DNA of 64,000 bases from Elusimicrobium simillimum (GCF_049639735.1 NZ_JBEVVA010000003.1:1860001-1924000), one strand, 5' to 3'; shown: positions 49,742 to 59,952, counted from the first letter of the stretch. The notes: generated by a model from the letters alone, not told the origin. Program-made: numbers and translations.

Positions 49742-50578
49742 TTATTTAACCTTTCCTTTTCTTCTATCACTTACAATCATCCAATCCCAAACTTTCTTCG
49801 GTCTTGTTTTTAAACCGCGGGAGGGCTGGTTCCAAGGAGAGCGCGGTATGTTACCGCCTTTACTGTGACCGCGGCCGCCGCCCATAGGATGGTCGACTGC
49901 GTTCATGGCACTGCCGCGTACTGTAGGTTTAATACCGCGGTGTCTTTTTCTGCCGGCGTTGCCGATAACAATGTTGTTATGGTCTGTGTTGCCCACCTGG
50001 CCGATTGTGGCGCAGCAGTCAACGGGAATTAATCTGATTTCACCGGACGGCATTTTGATGTGTGCATAATCACTTTCTTTAGCCATAAGCTGGGCTTGTG
50101 AACCGGCGCTTCTTACAAGCTGCGCGCCTTTACCAACTTTAAGCTCTAACGCATGGATAAAAGTACCTTCAGGTATATTTTTGAGAGGAAGGCAGTTACC
50201 CACTTTAATGTCTGCAGAGGGGCCTGACATAACAGTGTCCCCAACTTTTAAGCCAACGGGCTGAATGATGTATCTTTTATCGCCGTCAGCGTAGTGCAAA
50301 AGACAAATTCTTGCGTTTCTGTTAGGATCATATTCAACTGTAGCTACTTTTGCAGGTACACCGTACTTTTCCCTTTTGAAATCAATTTGTCTGTAAGCGC
50401 GTTTATGACCGCCGCCAATATGGCGGACCATGATCATACCGGTATTGTTGCGCCCGCCGGTCTTTCTTAAACCTTTTACAAGCTTCTTTTCCGGAGTTTT
50501 AGTTGTTATTTCAGAGAAATCGGCAACTGTTATTGTTCTCCTGGAAGGTGTATAAGGTCTGAATGTCTTGATAGGCAT
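49742..50578 (-). CDS. rplB: 50S ribosomal protein L2
   Basis: 278 residues, normal length. MPIKTFRPYTPSRRTITVAD start; the conserved peptidyl-transferase-proximal segment RGSAMNAVDHPMGGGRGHSKGG is intact. S10 operon. Confidence 0.98.
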   Translation of the reverse strand: MPIKTFRPYTPSRRTITVADFSEITTKTPEKKLVKGLRKTGGRNNTGMIMVRHIGGGHKRAYRQIDFKREKYGVPAKVATVEYDPNRNARICLLHYADGDKRYIIQPVGLKVGDTVMSGPSADIKVGNCLPLKNIPEGTFIHALELKVGKGAQLVRSAGSQAQLMAKESDYAHIKMPSGEIRLIPVDCCATIGQVGNTDHNNIVIGNAGRKRHRGIKPTVRGSAMNAVDHPMGGGRGHSKGGNIPRSPWNQPSRGLKTRPKKVWDWMIVSDRRKGKVK

Positions 50579-50594
50579 AGTTTATACTTTCTCC

Positions 50595-50891
50595 TTACTT
50601 AGCCGTTGCTTCAACAACGTCTATTTTATCGCCTTCTTTAAGGGTCACTATCGCTTTTTTATAGTCGGCTCTTTTACCGGCGAAGCGGCCCATACGATGT
50701 ACTTTGCCTTTAATGGCGGAGGTGTTAACCTTTTCAACAGTTACATTGAAAAATTTTTCAACGGCTGTGATGATTTCACCTTTGCTCGCTGTTTTGGCAA
50801 CTACAAAGCTGTATTTGTTCTGTTCGTCTCTTAAGATTAAGCTCTTTTCTGTTAAAAGAGGCTTTTTAATTACTTCATATATGGTTTTCAT
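50595..50891 (-). CDS. rplW: 50S ribosomal protein L23
   Basis: 98 residues. IKKPLLTEKSLILRDEQNKYSFVV start. Docking site for SRP and trigger factor at the tunnel exit. The start overlaps the rplD stop by one base. Confidence 0.97.
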   Translation of the reverse strand: MKTIYEVIKKPLLTEKSLILRDEQNKYSFVVAKTASKGEIITAVEKFFNVTVEKVNTSAIKGKVHRMGRFAGKRADYKKAIVTLKEGDKIDVVEATAK

Positions 50892-51526
50892 TATTTGGCC
50901 TCCTTAACAAAAGTGCTGCTTAATTTTTCAAGAGCGTCTTTTGTAATGATTATTTTGCTGCTGTTAAGCACCACATAAGCATTTACGTCCGCGGCCGGGA
51001 TTAAAGAAAGACCAGCTATGTTTCTGGCTGAAAGGAAAACCTTTTCGTCAGTCTTTTCTGTTGTTAAAACCAACGGTTTTCTGCCGGCGTCCATAGATTT
51101 GAGCGCTGTGGCGAAAGCTTTGGTTTTTGTTTCTTTAATAACGGAATCATTGAGAACTATTACATTACCTTCAGCATATTTGGCAGATAAAGCCTGCATT
51201 AAAGCGGCTCTGCGTTTCTGCACAGGTAAGTACTGTCTGAATGAGCGCGGTGTAGGACCAAACGCGACGCCGCCGTGTCTCCAGATAGGAGAACGCATGC
51301 TGCCGTGTCTTGAGCGGCCCGTACCTTTCTGCTTCCAGGGCTTTTTGCCTGTACCGGAGACTTCCGCTCTGGTTTTGACATCGGCTGTGCCGCTGCGCTG
51401 GTTAGCTAAAAAGGCTGTTACGACTTCGTGCAAGAAAGTCGGGTTAGGTTTTGCTGAAAAAAGAACTTCAGGAAGTGCTACCGTTCCTTCTTCTTTACCT
51501 TGTAAGTTAAAAACTTTTGTTTCCAT
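50891..51526 (-). CDS. rplD: 50S ribosomal protein L4
   Basis: 211 residues. The tunnel loop KPWKQKGTGRSRHGSMRSPIWRHGGVAFGPTPR is fully conserved. In enterobacteria L4 represses the S10 operon; the S10 leader here is about 175 nt, long enough for such control. Confidence 0.97.
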   Translation of the reverse strand: METKVFNLQGKEEGTVALPEVLFSAKPNPTFLHEVVTAFLANQRSGTADVKTRAEVSGTGKKPWKQKGTGRSRHGSMRSPIWRHGGVAFGPTPRSFRQYLPVQKRRAALMQALSAKYAEGNVIVLNDSVIKETKTKAFATALKSMDAGRKPLVLTTEKTDEKVFLSARNIAGLSLIPAADVNAYVVLNSSKIIITKDALEKLSSTFVKEAK

Positions 51527-51542
51527 AAGTTATAGGCTCCAA

Positions 51543-52322
51543 TTACTTCTTGTTAGCTGCTTTAGAGGCAGAGATTTTCTGCACTATAGGAGCAACAACA
51601 TGCTTTTTATATTTGGAAGTTTCTAAAACAGAGACGAAGGAACCCTTTGCACCGGGAACGGAACCTTTTAAGAAGATAAGATTATTTTCTGTGTCTACTT
51701 TAATAACTTCAATTTTGGCTACGGTCTGTGTGGTTGCACCGTAATGACCTGCCATTCTCTGACCTGAGAGAACTTTACCAAGTGATCTGCGTGAAGCAAG
51801 ACCGCCCGGGGCTCTTTCTCTGTCTGAAGCGCCGTGTGATGCGGGCTGGCCGGCGAAACCATGTCTTTTCATGGCGCCTGCGAAACCGCGGCCTTTGATT
51901 GTGCCTTGAACGTCTACATAATCACCGGGCTTAAAAATCTTTTCAAGTGAAACTACTTGGCCAACTTCAAAACCGCTAACATCAGCAACTCTGTGCTCTT
52001 TCATATGTTTTACGGGTTCTTGTGAGGTCTTTTTAAAATAACCTATTTCAGGTTTATTAAGAGCCTTTTCTTTCACATTGCCAAAACCAAGGCAGACTGC
52101 TGTGTAGCCGTCTTTTTCCTGTGTTCTGACACGTACAACTTTGCACGGGCCTGCTTTTACAACAGATACCGCATGCAAGTTACCTTTTTCATCAAAGAGT
52201 TGTGTCATACCCAGCTTTTCGCCTATTACAAAGCGGAATGTTGCGGGCGTCTCTTTGACAGTTTCTGCGTTAGCTTGTGTTTCCACAGCGGCATCAGCAG
52301 CGTTTTGTATGTTTTCTGTCAT
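51543..52322 (-). CDS. rplC: 50S ribosomal protein L3
   Basis: 259 residues, about 50 more than E. coli: an N-terminal acidic extension (residues 1-27) and a longer C-terminus. Core signatures RFVIGEKLGMTQLFDEKGN and GRGFAGAMKRHGFAGQPASHGASDRERAPG are present. S10 operon. Confidence 0.96.
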   Translation of the reverse strand: MTENIQNAADAAVETQANAETVKETPATFRFVIGEKLGMTQLFDEKGNLHAVSVVKAGPCKVVRVRTQEKDGYTAVCLGFGNVKEKALNKPEIGYFKKTSQEPVKHMKEHRVADVSGFEVGQVVSLEKIFKPGDYVDVQGTIKGRGFAGAMKRHGFAGQPASHGASDRERAPGGLASRRSLGKVLSGQRMAGHYGATTQTVAKIEVIKVDTENNLIFLKGSVPGAKGSFVSVLETSKYKKHVVAPIVQKISASKAANKK

Positions 52323-52384
52323 TTTCTATTATTCCTTATGTTTCTTGTCTTGCGGGTAAAACCCGCGTAATTTTTACTGTTTAA

Positions 52385-52738
52385 TTAGTTTGACTTAATA
52401 GCTACGTCTACGCCGGCGGGCAGGTCGAGCTTCATGAGTTCGTCCACTGTCTTGGCTGTAGGGCTTTTAAGGTCAATTAATCTTTTGTGAATACGCATTT
52501 CAAACTGCTCTCTGGACTTTTTGTCCGTATGAGGAGAGCGAAGTACTGTATATTTCTTTATTCTTACAGGCAAAAGGACCGGGCCGGATACTATGGCACC
52601 AGTTTTTTTGGCTGTATCAACAATTCTGCTGACGCTTTGGTCTAACATTCTGTGATCATAAGAACGGAGTTTTATACGTATTCTTTCTTGGCTGATAAGC
52701 TGCTTAGCAGCCTTTTTTTCTACATTTTTCTCTGACAT
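52385..52738 (-). CDS. rpsJ: 30S ribosomal protein S10
   Basis: 117 residues; about 16 extra N-terminal residues (EKNVEKKAAKQLIS) before the usual RIRIKLRSYDHRMLDQS. First gene of the S10-spc-alpha supercluster, driven from an extended -10 promoter at 52921. Also the NusE transcription factor. Confidence 0.97.
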   Translation of the reverse strand: MSEKNVEKKAAKQLISQERIRIKLRSYDHRMLDQSVSRIVDTAKKTGAIVSGPVLLPVRIKKYTVLRSPHTDKKSREQFEMRIHKRLIDLKSPTAKTVDELMKLDLPAGVDVAIKSN

Positions 52739-52920
52739 TTGTTTTCCTTATTTTTAGTTCGTACCTGCAATATTTAACTCGTCAAAATAGCGCTAAATTT
52801 CCCAGGATTACGACGATAACTTCAATAAATTTATTACGGTAGAAAAGCCCCCTTGAAGACACCCCTCTTGCTGGCGTCCCCGGTGGCACTTCTACTCGCT
52901 TACTAAATAATCACCTTAAT

Positions 52921-52929
52921 ATTATACCA
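52921..52929 (-). promoter_or_regulatory. Extended -10 promoter of the S10 operon
   Basis: Minus strand TGGTATAAT (extended -10 TGn + TATAAT, 52929-52921) with no good -35. Predicted start near 52914 and a leader of about 175 nt rich in G-runs (GGGGACGCC, GAGGGGTG, AAGGGGGC) that could fold for L4-type or other control. Confidence 0.7.
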
Positions 52930-52936
52930 AAAAAAA

Positions 52937-52986
52937 TACATTTTGTACTAGCGATTTTAAAATTTAAAACTAGTATGCAAAATGTA
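52937..52986. promoter_or_regulatory. AT-rich inverted repeat upstream of the S10 promoter
   Basis: TACATTTTG-TACTAG on the left and CTAGTA-tg-CAAAATGTA on the right, with TTTTAAA-type complementarity inside; total about 50 bp. It covers the -35 region of the S10 promoter. Rest of the 317-nt gap 52739-53055: S10 leader on one side and the leaderless promoter of the lipoprotein gene on the other. Confidence 0.6.
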
Positions 52987-53040
52987 GGTTTAATATAATT
53001 TTAAGGTCACTTAAATCTTTTAATTATTATAGCAAATTTA

Positions 53041-53049
53041 TGATATACT
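53041..53049 (+). promoter_or_regulatory. Leaderless promoter of the 626-residue lipoprotein gene
   Basis: TGATATACT is an extended -10 (TGn + TATACT); TAACAC follows, then ATG at 53056. The same TAACACATG context follows the -10 of the ORF6N gene at 8309. Confidence 0.6.
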
Positions 53050-53055
53050 TAACAC

Positions 53056-54936
53056 ATGAAAAGAGTGCTGCTAATAATAATGTTATCCGCTTTCTGCTTT
53101 GGGGGCTGCGATTTTGACGGCGCCGTCCGCCCCAAAACGCCCCAGCAGCGCCGTTTATTTGCAGAGGCCGACAAATCCTTCTACAGCACCATGCTGCCGC
53201 TGGACAAATATTTTACTTCTTACGCCACCGCTTCTGAAAAGCACCAGTACGAAACTCTTAAGAAACAGTTTAATAACGCTCTTAAAAAAGCTTTACAAAA
53301 ACCCTCGCAAGAGGCGCGCGACGCCGAAACGCAGAACGCCACAGTACTCTACCAGGGTAAAATACAAAAACTGCAGCAAACTGTTAAAAACAGAAATATT
53401 GAACAATATCTTTCAAATTTAGCCTCTAAAAACAAAAAGGCATTGGAAGACGCGGAGTTTGCGCTTGGCCCCGCCGCCGCAACTCAAATTAAAGAAGCGC
53501 AAAACAAATTAATGTCCCGCTCTACAGAATCTCTAAAGAACGGGGACGGCACACAGTCCGCCGCCGCTTACAATGATTTTATAGCAGAACTTGCGACAAT
53601 ATTGCAAAAATACGCCAAAGAAGGCAATCAAAGAGATTTGGAAAAAATATTTTCTAACTATTCCACAAAAAATGTTCCCCCCACTGCCCAAAACAGCAAT
53701 ACAGACGCGCCGCAGCCGGCCCAGTCCGCTTCCGCCAGGCCAAAAATAGGCCAACAGCAATACAATGGGGAAGATTACACAAATATTCCGGCTATTTTAG
53801 CTGATAAAGCCTTACAAAACCCGCTAAATACAACAGGGGTATTGCAAAACACATCCTCTAATGGCGGCCGTCCCAAAGTGGGGCAAGCGCAAGTACCGGT
53901 GCCCCCGGAACGCATAGAAACCGTAAAACAAGCGCTGGACGCGCAGCAAGCGCAGGCCGAACAGTTAATACAAAGCATGTTTGGTCCGGCTAAAGTGCAG
54001 TCGTACAGAAAAATGTTTAACGCTTACAAGCAAGACTTACTGGGCTACTTGGCCCAACCGCATACAGAAGCGGAGTTAGAAGAAGAATTAGCCAAAAAAG
54101 AAATTAAATTTGGCAATAATCACGAAAATTTTATAATAACGGAAATAAGAAACACCACCGTAAAAGAAATGATTGCCCAGTCTGACGCTATAAAAGCGCA
54201 AAACCCGGTGCTGGCGGACAGAATTATTTCCCTGCAAAACGAGTGTGTTAAAAACGTTAATGAAACCACCAAACAAACCGTCGCCCGCCCGCCGCAGCTG
54301 GACGCCAACGGGGCGCTGGTGTCGAAAGTGGCGCCTTATCAGGCGCAGCTGCTTCCGGTTTTAAATAATTATCAGGCACAAATAAACGCTGTAATAAAAG
54401 AGTACCATGAAGGACTGCAAAAAGACGCCATGTCAAAAGCCGCTAAAAATTTTGACGGTATGATAGCCAAAGACGCGCAAAACATAAAAACACAGTTTGG
54501 CGACGCGGACGCCAGAGAATATACCGCCATTATGGCCGCTTTCAGAAGTGAGGCCGCCGCAATCTCTCTTATCACGGACCCTGCGCAGGCAAAGCAAAAA
54601 GAGGCGGATTTAAACAATAAAATAATATCAGCGCATGAAAGTTTTGTTATAGACAAAACCAAACAGCATCTTATAGCGGCGTCTATACAAGATTCCCAGA
54701 GGATAAATACACCGCAATCCGCCCAAATAGCCAAAGAATTTAAGACTTATTTGGACAGCGCCGCCGCGCAGGCATTAGCATTGCCGGCTGGCCAAAGGGC
54801 GGCGGCGTTTAGCAATACAGTAAAAGCGTTGACGGAAAACTACAAAAACAGCTTAAACAACCCTTCTGCCGCGCAAAAACAAGTTGAACAGCCCGCGCCG
54901 CCCGTGGCCCCCGTTGTTTTAACATCTGAACCATAG
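53056..54936 (+). CDS. Large predicted lipoprotein, unknown function
   Basis: 626 residues. Signal peptide MKRVLLIIMLSAFCF with lipobox FGGC (Cys 18). The mature part is Ala/Gln/Lys-rich and strongly helical, with probable coiled-coil stretches (about 60-200 and 290-600) separated by a low-complexity Pro/Asn/Gln/Ser linker (about 205-285). That linker contains the repeated motif SARPKIGQQQ/GGRPKVGQAQ. The C-terminus is proline-rich (APPVAPVV). No known domain recognised. No Shine-Dalgarno; predicted leaderless. It lies between the str and S10 operons on the opposite strand, followed by a pilin. Possibly an envelope structural protein. Confidence 0.75.
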   Translation: MKRVLLIIMLSAFCFGGCDFDGAVRPKTPQQRRLFAEADKSFYSTMLPLDKYFTSYATASEKHQYETLKKQFNNALKKALQKPSQEARDAETQNATVLYQGKIQKLQQTVKNRNIEQYLSNLASKNKKALEDAEFALGPAAATQIKEAQNKLMSRSTESLKNGDGTQSAAAYNDFIAELATILQKYAKEGNQRDLEKIFSNYSTKNVPPTAQNSNTDAPQPAQSASARPKIGQQQYNGEDYTNIPAILADKALQNPLNTTGVLQNTSSNGGRPKVGQAQVPVPPERIETVKQALDAQQAQAEQLIQSMFGPAKVQSYRKMFNAYKQDLLGYLAQPHTEAELEEELAKKEIKFGNNHENFIITEIRNTTVKEMIAQSDAIKAQNPVLADRIISLQNECVKNVNETTKQTVARPPQLDANGALVSKVAPYQAQLLPVLNNYQAQINAVIKEYHEGLQKDAMSKAAKNFDGMIAKDAQNIKTQFGDADAREYTAIMAAFRSEAAAISLITDPAQAKQKEADLNNKIISAHESFVIDKTKQHLIAASIQDSQRINTPQSAQIAKEFKTYLDSAAAQALALPAGQRAAAFSNTVKALTENYKNSLNNPSAAQKQVEQPAPPVAPVVLTSEP

Positions 54937-55003
54937 AAAATCTTTATTATTTTATATATAATTACAAATATAAGGTAATTTATTATTGACTTAGGGAGAT
55001 ACA

Positions 55004-55549
55004 ATGTATAAAAAAGGGTTCACATTAATTGAGTTATTAGTAGTAGTTCTTATCATAGGCATACTTGCGGCCATAGCTTTGCCGCAATATACAAAAGCGG
55101 TTTCTAAAACCAGATTTCAAAATATGGTTGTGTTGGCAAAATCTCTGCAGCTTGCGCAGCAAAGATATTATTTAGCAAATGACAAATTTGCAACCTCTTT
55201 AGAAGATTTAGATATAGACCTGCCCGGCACCTTGGTGGCCAACAAAGCGTGCGCAAAAACATCAGACGCCAAATATTGCATTTCTGGCGGGGCAGTTATA
55301 GCGCATTATAAAGGCTCCTACGCAAATGATAATGACGTTGACTCCGCCTTGCTTGCCACTGGCACAATACCGCAAATTTGGATTGGCATGAGCGAGGGCA
55401 GAGATTCAAGCAACTGGGCATACTCCATACGCGACAAAGTTATGTGCGTGGCTTCTGTTTCCAACAAAGAAGTTAAAAAAATGGGCGACGTTTGCAAAAG
55501 TTTAGGCGGTAAAGCATGGACGTCGGCCGGCTGGTATGAAATGAATTAA
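55004..55549 (+). CDS. Type IV pilin-like protein (paralog 4)
   Basis: 181 residues; MYKKG/F prepilin site with one extra-residue leader, Glu+5 and the same hydrophobic helix through ALPQYTKAV. The body has DLDIDLPGTL, ACAKTSDAKYCIS, and a C-terminal Cys pair VMCVASVSNKEVKKMGDVCKSLGGKAW, the pattern of a D-region disulfide. SD GGGAG. Own terminator 55564-55594. In the accessory island between the S10 and str operons. Confidence 0.9.
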   Translation: MYKKGFTLIELLVVVLIIGILAAIALPQYTKAVSKTRFQNMVVLAKSLQLAQQRYYLANDKFATSLEDLDIDLPGTLVANKACAKTSDAKYCISGGAVIAHYKGSYANDNDVDSALLATGTIPQIWIGMSEGRDSSNWAYSIRDKVMCVASVSNKEVKKMGDVCKSLGGKAWTSAGWYEMN

Positions 55550-55563
55550 TTTTTAAAATATGC

Positions 55564-55594
55564 AAAAAGCCCCCTAAAGTTAGGGGGCTTTTTG
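55564..55594. terminator. Terminator of pilin 55004 (also faces the cupin gene)
   Basis: AAAAAGCCCCCTAA (55564-55577) and TTAGGGGGCTTTTT around a 3-nt loop, flanked by A and T runs. Also suitable for the minus-strand cupin gene 40 nt away. Confidence 0.9.
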
Positions 55595-55636
55595 TTTTTA
55601 TTAACGACAATAAATAAAAACCGCATTATAAATTTA

Positions 55637-55972
55637 TTACTTTAAAAAATCTTGTCTGCACGGGCTAAAGCTGTCTATTAAAATACCCTCTTCAAGGCAT
55701 ACGCACCAGTGCAAGGCGTTGGGCTCCACTAAAAAGCCGTCACCTGTTTCCAGTATTTTTTCGTCGCCTGAAATGTTTACTTTAAACTTGCCTTTTGCGA
55801 CATATGTGGACTGCGTGTGCGGGTGAGAATGTTCCGCGCCCACGGCGGCAGTTTCAAACTCAACTTTTACAAGCATAAGGTCGTTATTATAACCCATTAT
55901 TTGGCGGCGCACTTTATCGCCGGCAGGTTCCCAGTTTAACTGCTTTTCAAGTAAAAATTTATCACTTGGCAT
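55637..55972 (-). CDS. Small cupin-domain protein
   Basis: 111 residues, a single cupin_2 barrel. Metal-binding motif 1 EHSHPHTQSTYVAKGKFKVNI and motif 2 GDGFLVEPNALHWCVC. SD GGGGGT; -10 TATAAT just upstream. Such single cupins bind metal and a small ligand, often as sugar or oxalate-like isomerases, dioxygenases or sensors; this one cannot be specified. It lies between two pilin genes. Confidence 0.85.
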   Translation of the reverse strand: MPSDKFLLEKQLNWEPAGDKVRRQIMGYNNDLMLVKVEFETAAVGAEHSHPHTQSTYVAKGKFKVNISGDEKILETGDGFLVEPNALHWCVCLEEGILIDSFSPCRQDFLK

Positions 55973-56065
55973 ATCACCCCCGTTTCCTATTATAAAAGTA
56001 TATAAAATATATTTTGTTTATTTCATTCTAAAAATGTATTATGTATTATATTTTAGGAGGATTAA

Positions 56066-56578
56066 ATGAAAAAGGGTTTTACGCTTATTGAGTTGTTGGT
56101 AGTAGTACTTATAATCGGCATACTTGCCGCTATCGCGTTACCGCAATACAATAAAGCTGTTGAAAAGGCCCGCCTGGCCGAAGTTTTAAGTACTATTAAA
56201 GCGTACAGCACAGCCATGGAAGAATACCATCTGGCCAACGGAACCTACCCAGAGAATTGGGAAGATTTAACAATTTCCCACCCCGGTAAAGAAGTTCTTG
56301 CCAACAGATATGAAACCAAGCGTTTTCATTACCGTATATATCCGGGACAGGGCATGAAAAATATTGAGGTATCTCCCGCCGACACATCAAAAACTTATCT
56401 AATAATATCTTTTATGGATAACGGTTTGGAAGATTCTGTAAAACGCTATGCCGGCAAAATAATATGCACAGCGCCGCAAGATGACGCTAAAGCCATTGCC
56501 GTATGTAAAGCAATGGGCGGCAGAGACCAAGAAACATACGGCACCGGAGCCCAAGGCAGATACGCCTACTATTTATAA
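56066..56578 (+). CDS. Type IV pilin-like protein (paralog 5)
   Basis: 170 residues; MKKG/F site, Glu+5, helix ending ALPQYNKAVEKARLAEV. The body lacks the early cysteines of the others and has one C-terminal pair, KIICTAPQDDAKAIAVCKAMGG. SD AGGAGG five nt from the ATG, the strongest of the five pilins. Terminator 56597-56629 is shared with tuf. Confidence 0.9.
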   Translation: MKKGFTLIELLVVVLIIGILAAIALPQYNKAVEKARLAEVLSTIKAYSTAMEEYHLANGTYPENWEDLTISHPGKEVLANRYETKRFHYRIYPGQGMKNIEVSPADTSKTYLIISFMDNGLEDSVKRYAGKIICTAPQDDAKAIAVCKAMGGRDQETYGTGAQGRYAYYL

Positions 56579-56596
56579 ACTTGTTTTTCTGTAACT

Positions 56597-56629
56597 AAAA
56601 AAGCCTCCACGTTAGTGGAGGCTTTTTTT
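56597..56629. terminator. Bidirectional terminator (pilin 56066 and tuf)
   Basis: AAAAAAGCCTCCAC (56597-56610), GTTA loop, GTGGAGGCTTTTTTT (to 56629). Ends both the pilin mRNA and the str operon. Confidence 0.93.
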
Positions 56630-56642
56630 ATTGCTAAATATC

Positions 56643-57830
<1,188 letters not shown>

Positions 57831-57841
57831 ATTATAATCTC

Positions 57842-59941
57842 CTAAGCTTTTACAGCTTCTGTTTTCTTCTCAATAATTGTTTTTGCTACGTTAGCAGGAA
57901 CTTCAGCGTAGTGGCTGGGTTCCATCGTAAAGCTGGCTCTGCCTTGTGAAAGTGAGCGTACTGTTGTAGCGTAACCGAACATTTCAGATAAAGGCACTTC
58001 CGCTCTTACAAAGCGGACGTTGGTTCTCATACCCATTTCGCCTATCTGTGCGCGTCTTGCGCTTAAATCACCTATGATATCGCCAAGGTTGGCTTCCGGG
58101 GCGACAACTTCTACTTTCATGATAGGTTCTAAGATAACAGCGCCGGCCTTCTTGGCGCCTTCTTTTAAACACATGGAAGCGGCGATTTTAAACGCCATTT
58201 CTGAAGAGTCAACTTCATGGAAAGAGCCGTCTATTACGGCTACTTTAATATCAACCAGCGGGTACCCGGCCAGAGCGCCTGTATCTGTGGCTTCTTTGGC
58301 GCCTTTTTCAATGGCGGGAATGTATTCTTTAGGAATACGGCCCTGTGTGATTTCGTTGATAAACTCAAAACCTTTACCTTTTTCGTTAGGTTCAAGTCTA
58401 AGCACTACGTGGCCATACTGACCGCGGCCGCCGGACTGCCTGACGTATTTGGTTTCGTTTTCAACTGTTCTGGTTATAGTTTCTCTGTAAGCAACCTGCG
58501 GTTTGCCCACGTTAGCCTGTACGTTGAACTCTCTCTTCATACGGTCAACAATGATGTCCAAGTGAAGTTCACCCATACCTGAAATAATGGTTTGGTTGGT
58601 TTCTTCATCCGTTTTAATACGGAATGTCTGGTCTTCTTCGGCTAACCTTGATAAGGCGTTGCCCATTTTTTCTTCGTCATCTTTAGACTTAGGCTCAACA
58701 GCAATTTGAATAACAGGCTCAGGGAATGTAAGACTTTCCAGCATGATTGGATTATCGGGTGAGCAAATTGTCTGCCCCACCTGAGCGTTTTTTAAAGCTA
58801 CTGTGGCGGCGATTTCGCCGGCTTCAAGATATTTAACCTCTTCACGTTTGTCCGCGTGCATACGCATGATGCGGCCCACGCGTTCCGTGGCGTTTTTGCC
58901 CGGGAAGTAAATTGTGTCACCCGCGCTCAATGTGCCTGAGTAAATGCGGAAGAATGATAATTTACCAACGTAAGGGTCTGTCTGAATTTTGAAAAGCAGC
59001 GCACTGAAAGGCTCTGTCTTTACAAGTTTTCTTTCAATAGCTTCACCTGTATCGGGGTTTGTGCCTTTGACAGCAGGCAAATCGTTAGGTGAGGGCAGGT
59101 AATATGTAACCGCGTCTAAAAGCGGCTGCACACCTTTGTTCTTGTAAGAAGAACCGCATGTAACAGGGAAAAACTTACCCGTTAATGTGCCTTTTCTTAT
59201 GGCGGCTCTTATTTCTTCAACGGTAAAGTTGGTTTCACCGTTTAAATAGCGTTCCATAAGAGCTTCGTCAAAATCAGCTATTTTTTCAATAAGTTCTGTT
59301 CTGAGCGCTTCGCATTCGTCTTTAATATCCGAGGGAATTTCATGTTCCGCAAAAGGGGCGCCCGTATGGTCGCCTTCCCATATTAAAGCTTTCATAGTAA
59401 TAAGGTCAACCACGCCTTTAAACTGGTCTTCCGCGCCGATAGGGTACTGAATAGGGGCAGCGTTAGCACCAAGCTTTTCTCTTATAGACATATAAGATTT
59501 TTCAAAGCTGGCGCCGATTCTGTCCATCTTGTTAATATAAGCAATTCTGGGAACATGGTATTTGTCAGCCTGACGCCAAACTGTTTCAGACTGGGGTTCC
59601 ACGCCCTGCACGCCGTCAAAACATGTGATGGCGCCGTCTAAAACGCGAAGTGAACGTTCAACCTCGGCCGTGAAGTCCACGTGGCCGGGGGTGTCAATAA
59701 TGTTAAGCTGGCAGTCTTTCCAAACGCAGAAAATAGCGGAAGCGGTAATTGTAATACCTCTTTCTCTTTCCTGTTCCATCCAGTCGGTTACGGACGCGCC
59801 GTCGTGCGTTTCACCGATTTTGTGGGTTTTACCTGTGTAATACAGAATACGTTCGGATGTGGTGGTTTTACCCGCGTCAATGTGAGCGATAATACCGATG
59901 TTTCTAATCTTCTCTACTGGGTATGTTTTAAAATCAGCCAT
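57842..59941 (-). CDS. fusA: Elongation factor G
   Basis: 699 residues. G1 AHIDAGKTT, G3 DTPGHVDF, G4 NKMD; domain IV with GRGQYGHVVLRLEP and domain V SEMFGYATTVRSLSQGRASFTMEPSHYAEVP. Drives translocation and recycling. str operon. Confidence 0.98.
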   Translation of the reverse strand: MADFKTYPVEKIRNIGIIAHIDAGKTTTSERILYYTGKTHKIGETHDGASVTDWMEQERERGITITASAIFCVWKDCQLNIIDTPGHVDFTAEVERSLRVLDGAITCFDGVQGVEPQSETVWRQADKYHVPRIAYINKMDRIGASFEKSYMSIREKLGANAAPIQYPIGAEDQFKGVVDLITMKALIWEGDHTGAPFAEHEIPSDIKDECEALRTELIEKIADFDEALMERYLNGETNFTVEEIRAAIRKGTLTGKFFPVTCGSSYKNKGVQPLLDAVTYYLPSPNDLPAVKGTNPDTGEAIERKLVKTEPFSALLFKIQTDPYVGKLSFFRIYSGTLSAGDTIYFPGKNATERVGRIMRMHADKREEVKYLEAGEIAATVALKNAQVGQTICSPDNPIMLESLTFPEPVIQIAVEPKSKDDEEKMGNALSRLAEEDQTFRIKTDEETNQTIISGMGELHLDIIVDRMKREFNVQANVGKPQVAYRETITRTVENETKYVRQSGGRGQYGHVVLRLEPNEKGKGFEFINEITQGRIPKEYIPAIEKGAKEATDTGALAGYPLVDIKVAVIDGSFHEVDSSEMAFKIAASMCLKEGAKKAGAVILEPIMKVEVVAPEANLGDIIGDLSARRAQIGEMGMRTNVRFVRAEVPLSEMFGYATTVRSLSQGRASFTMEPSHYAEVPANVAKTIIEKKTEAVKA

Positions 59942-59952
59942 TTAATTATCCC

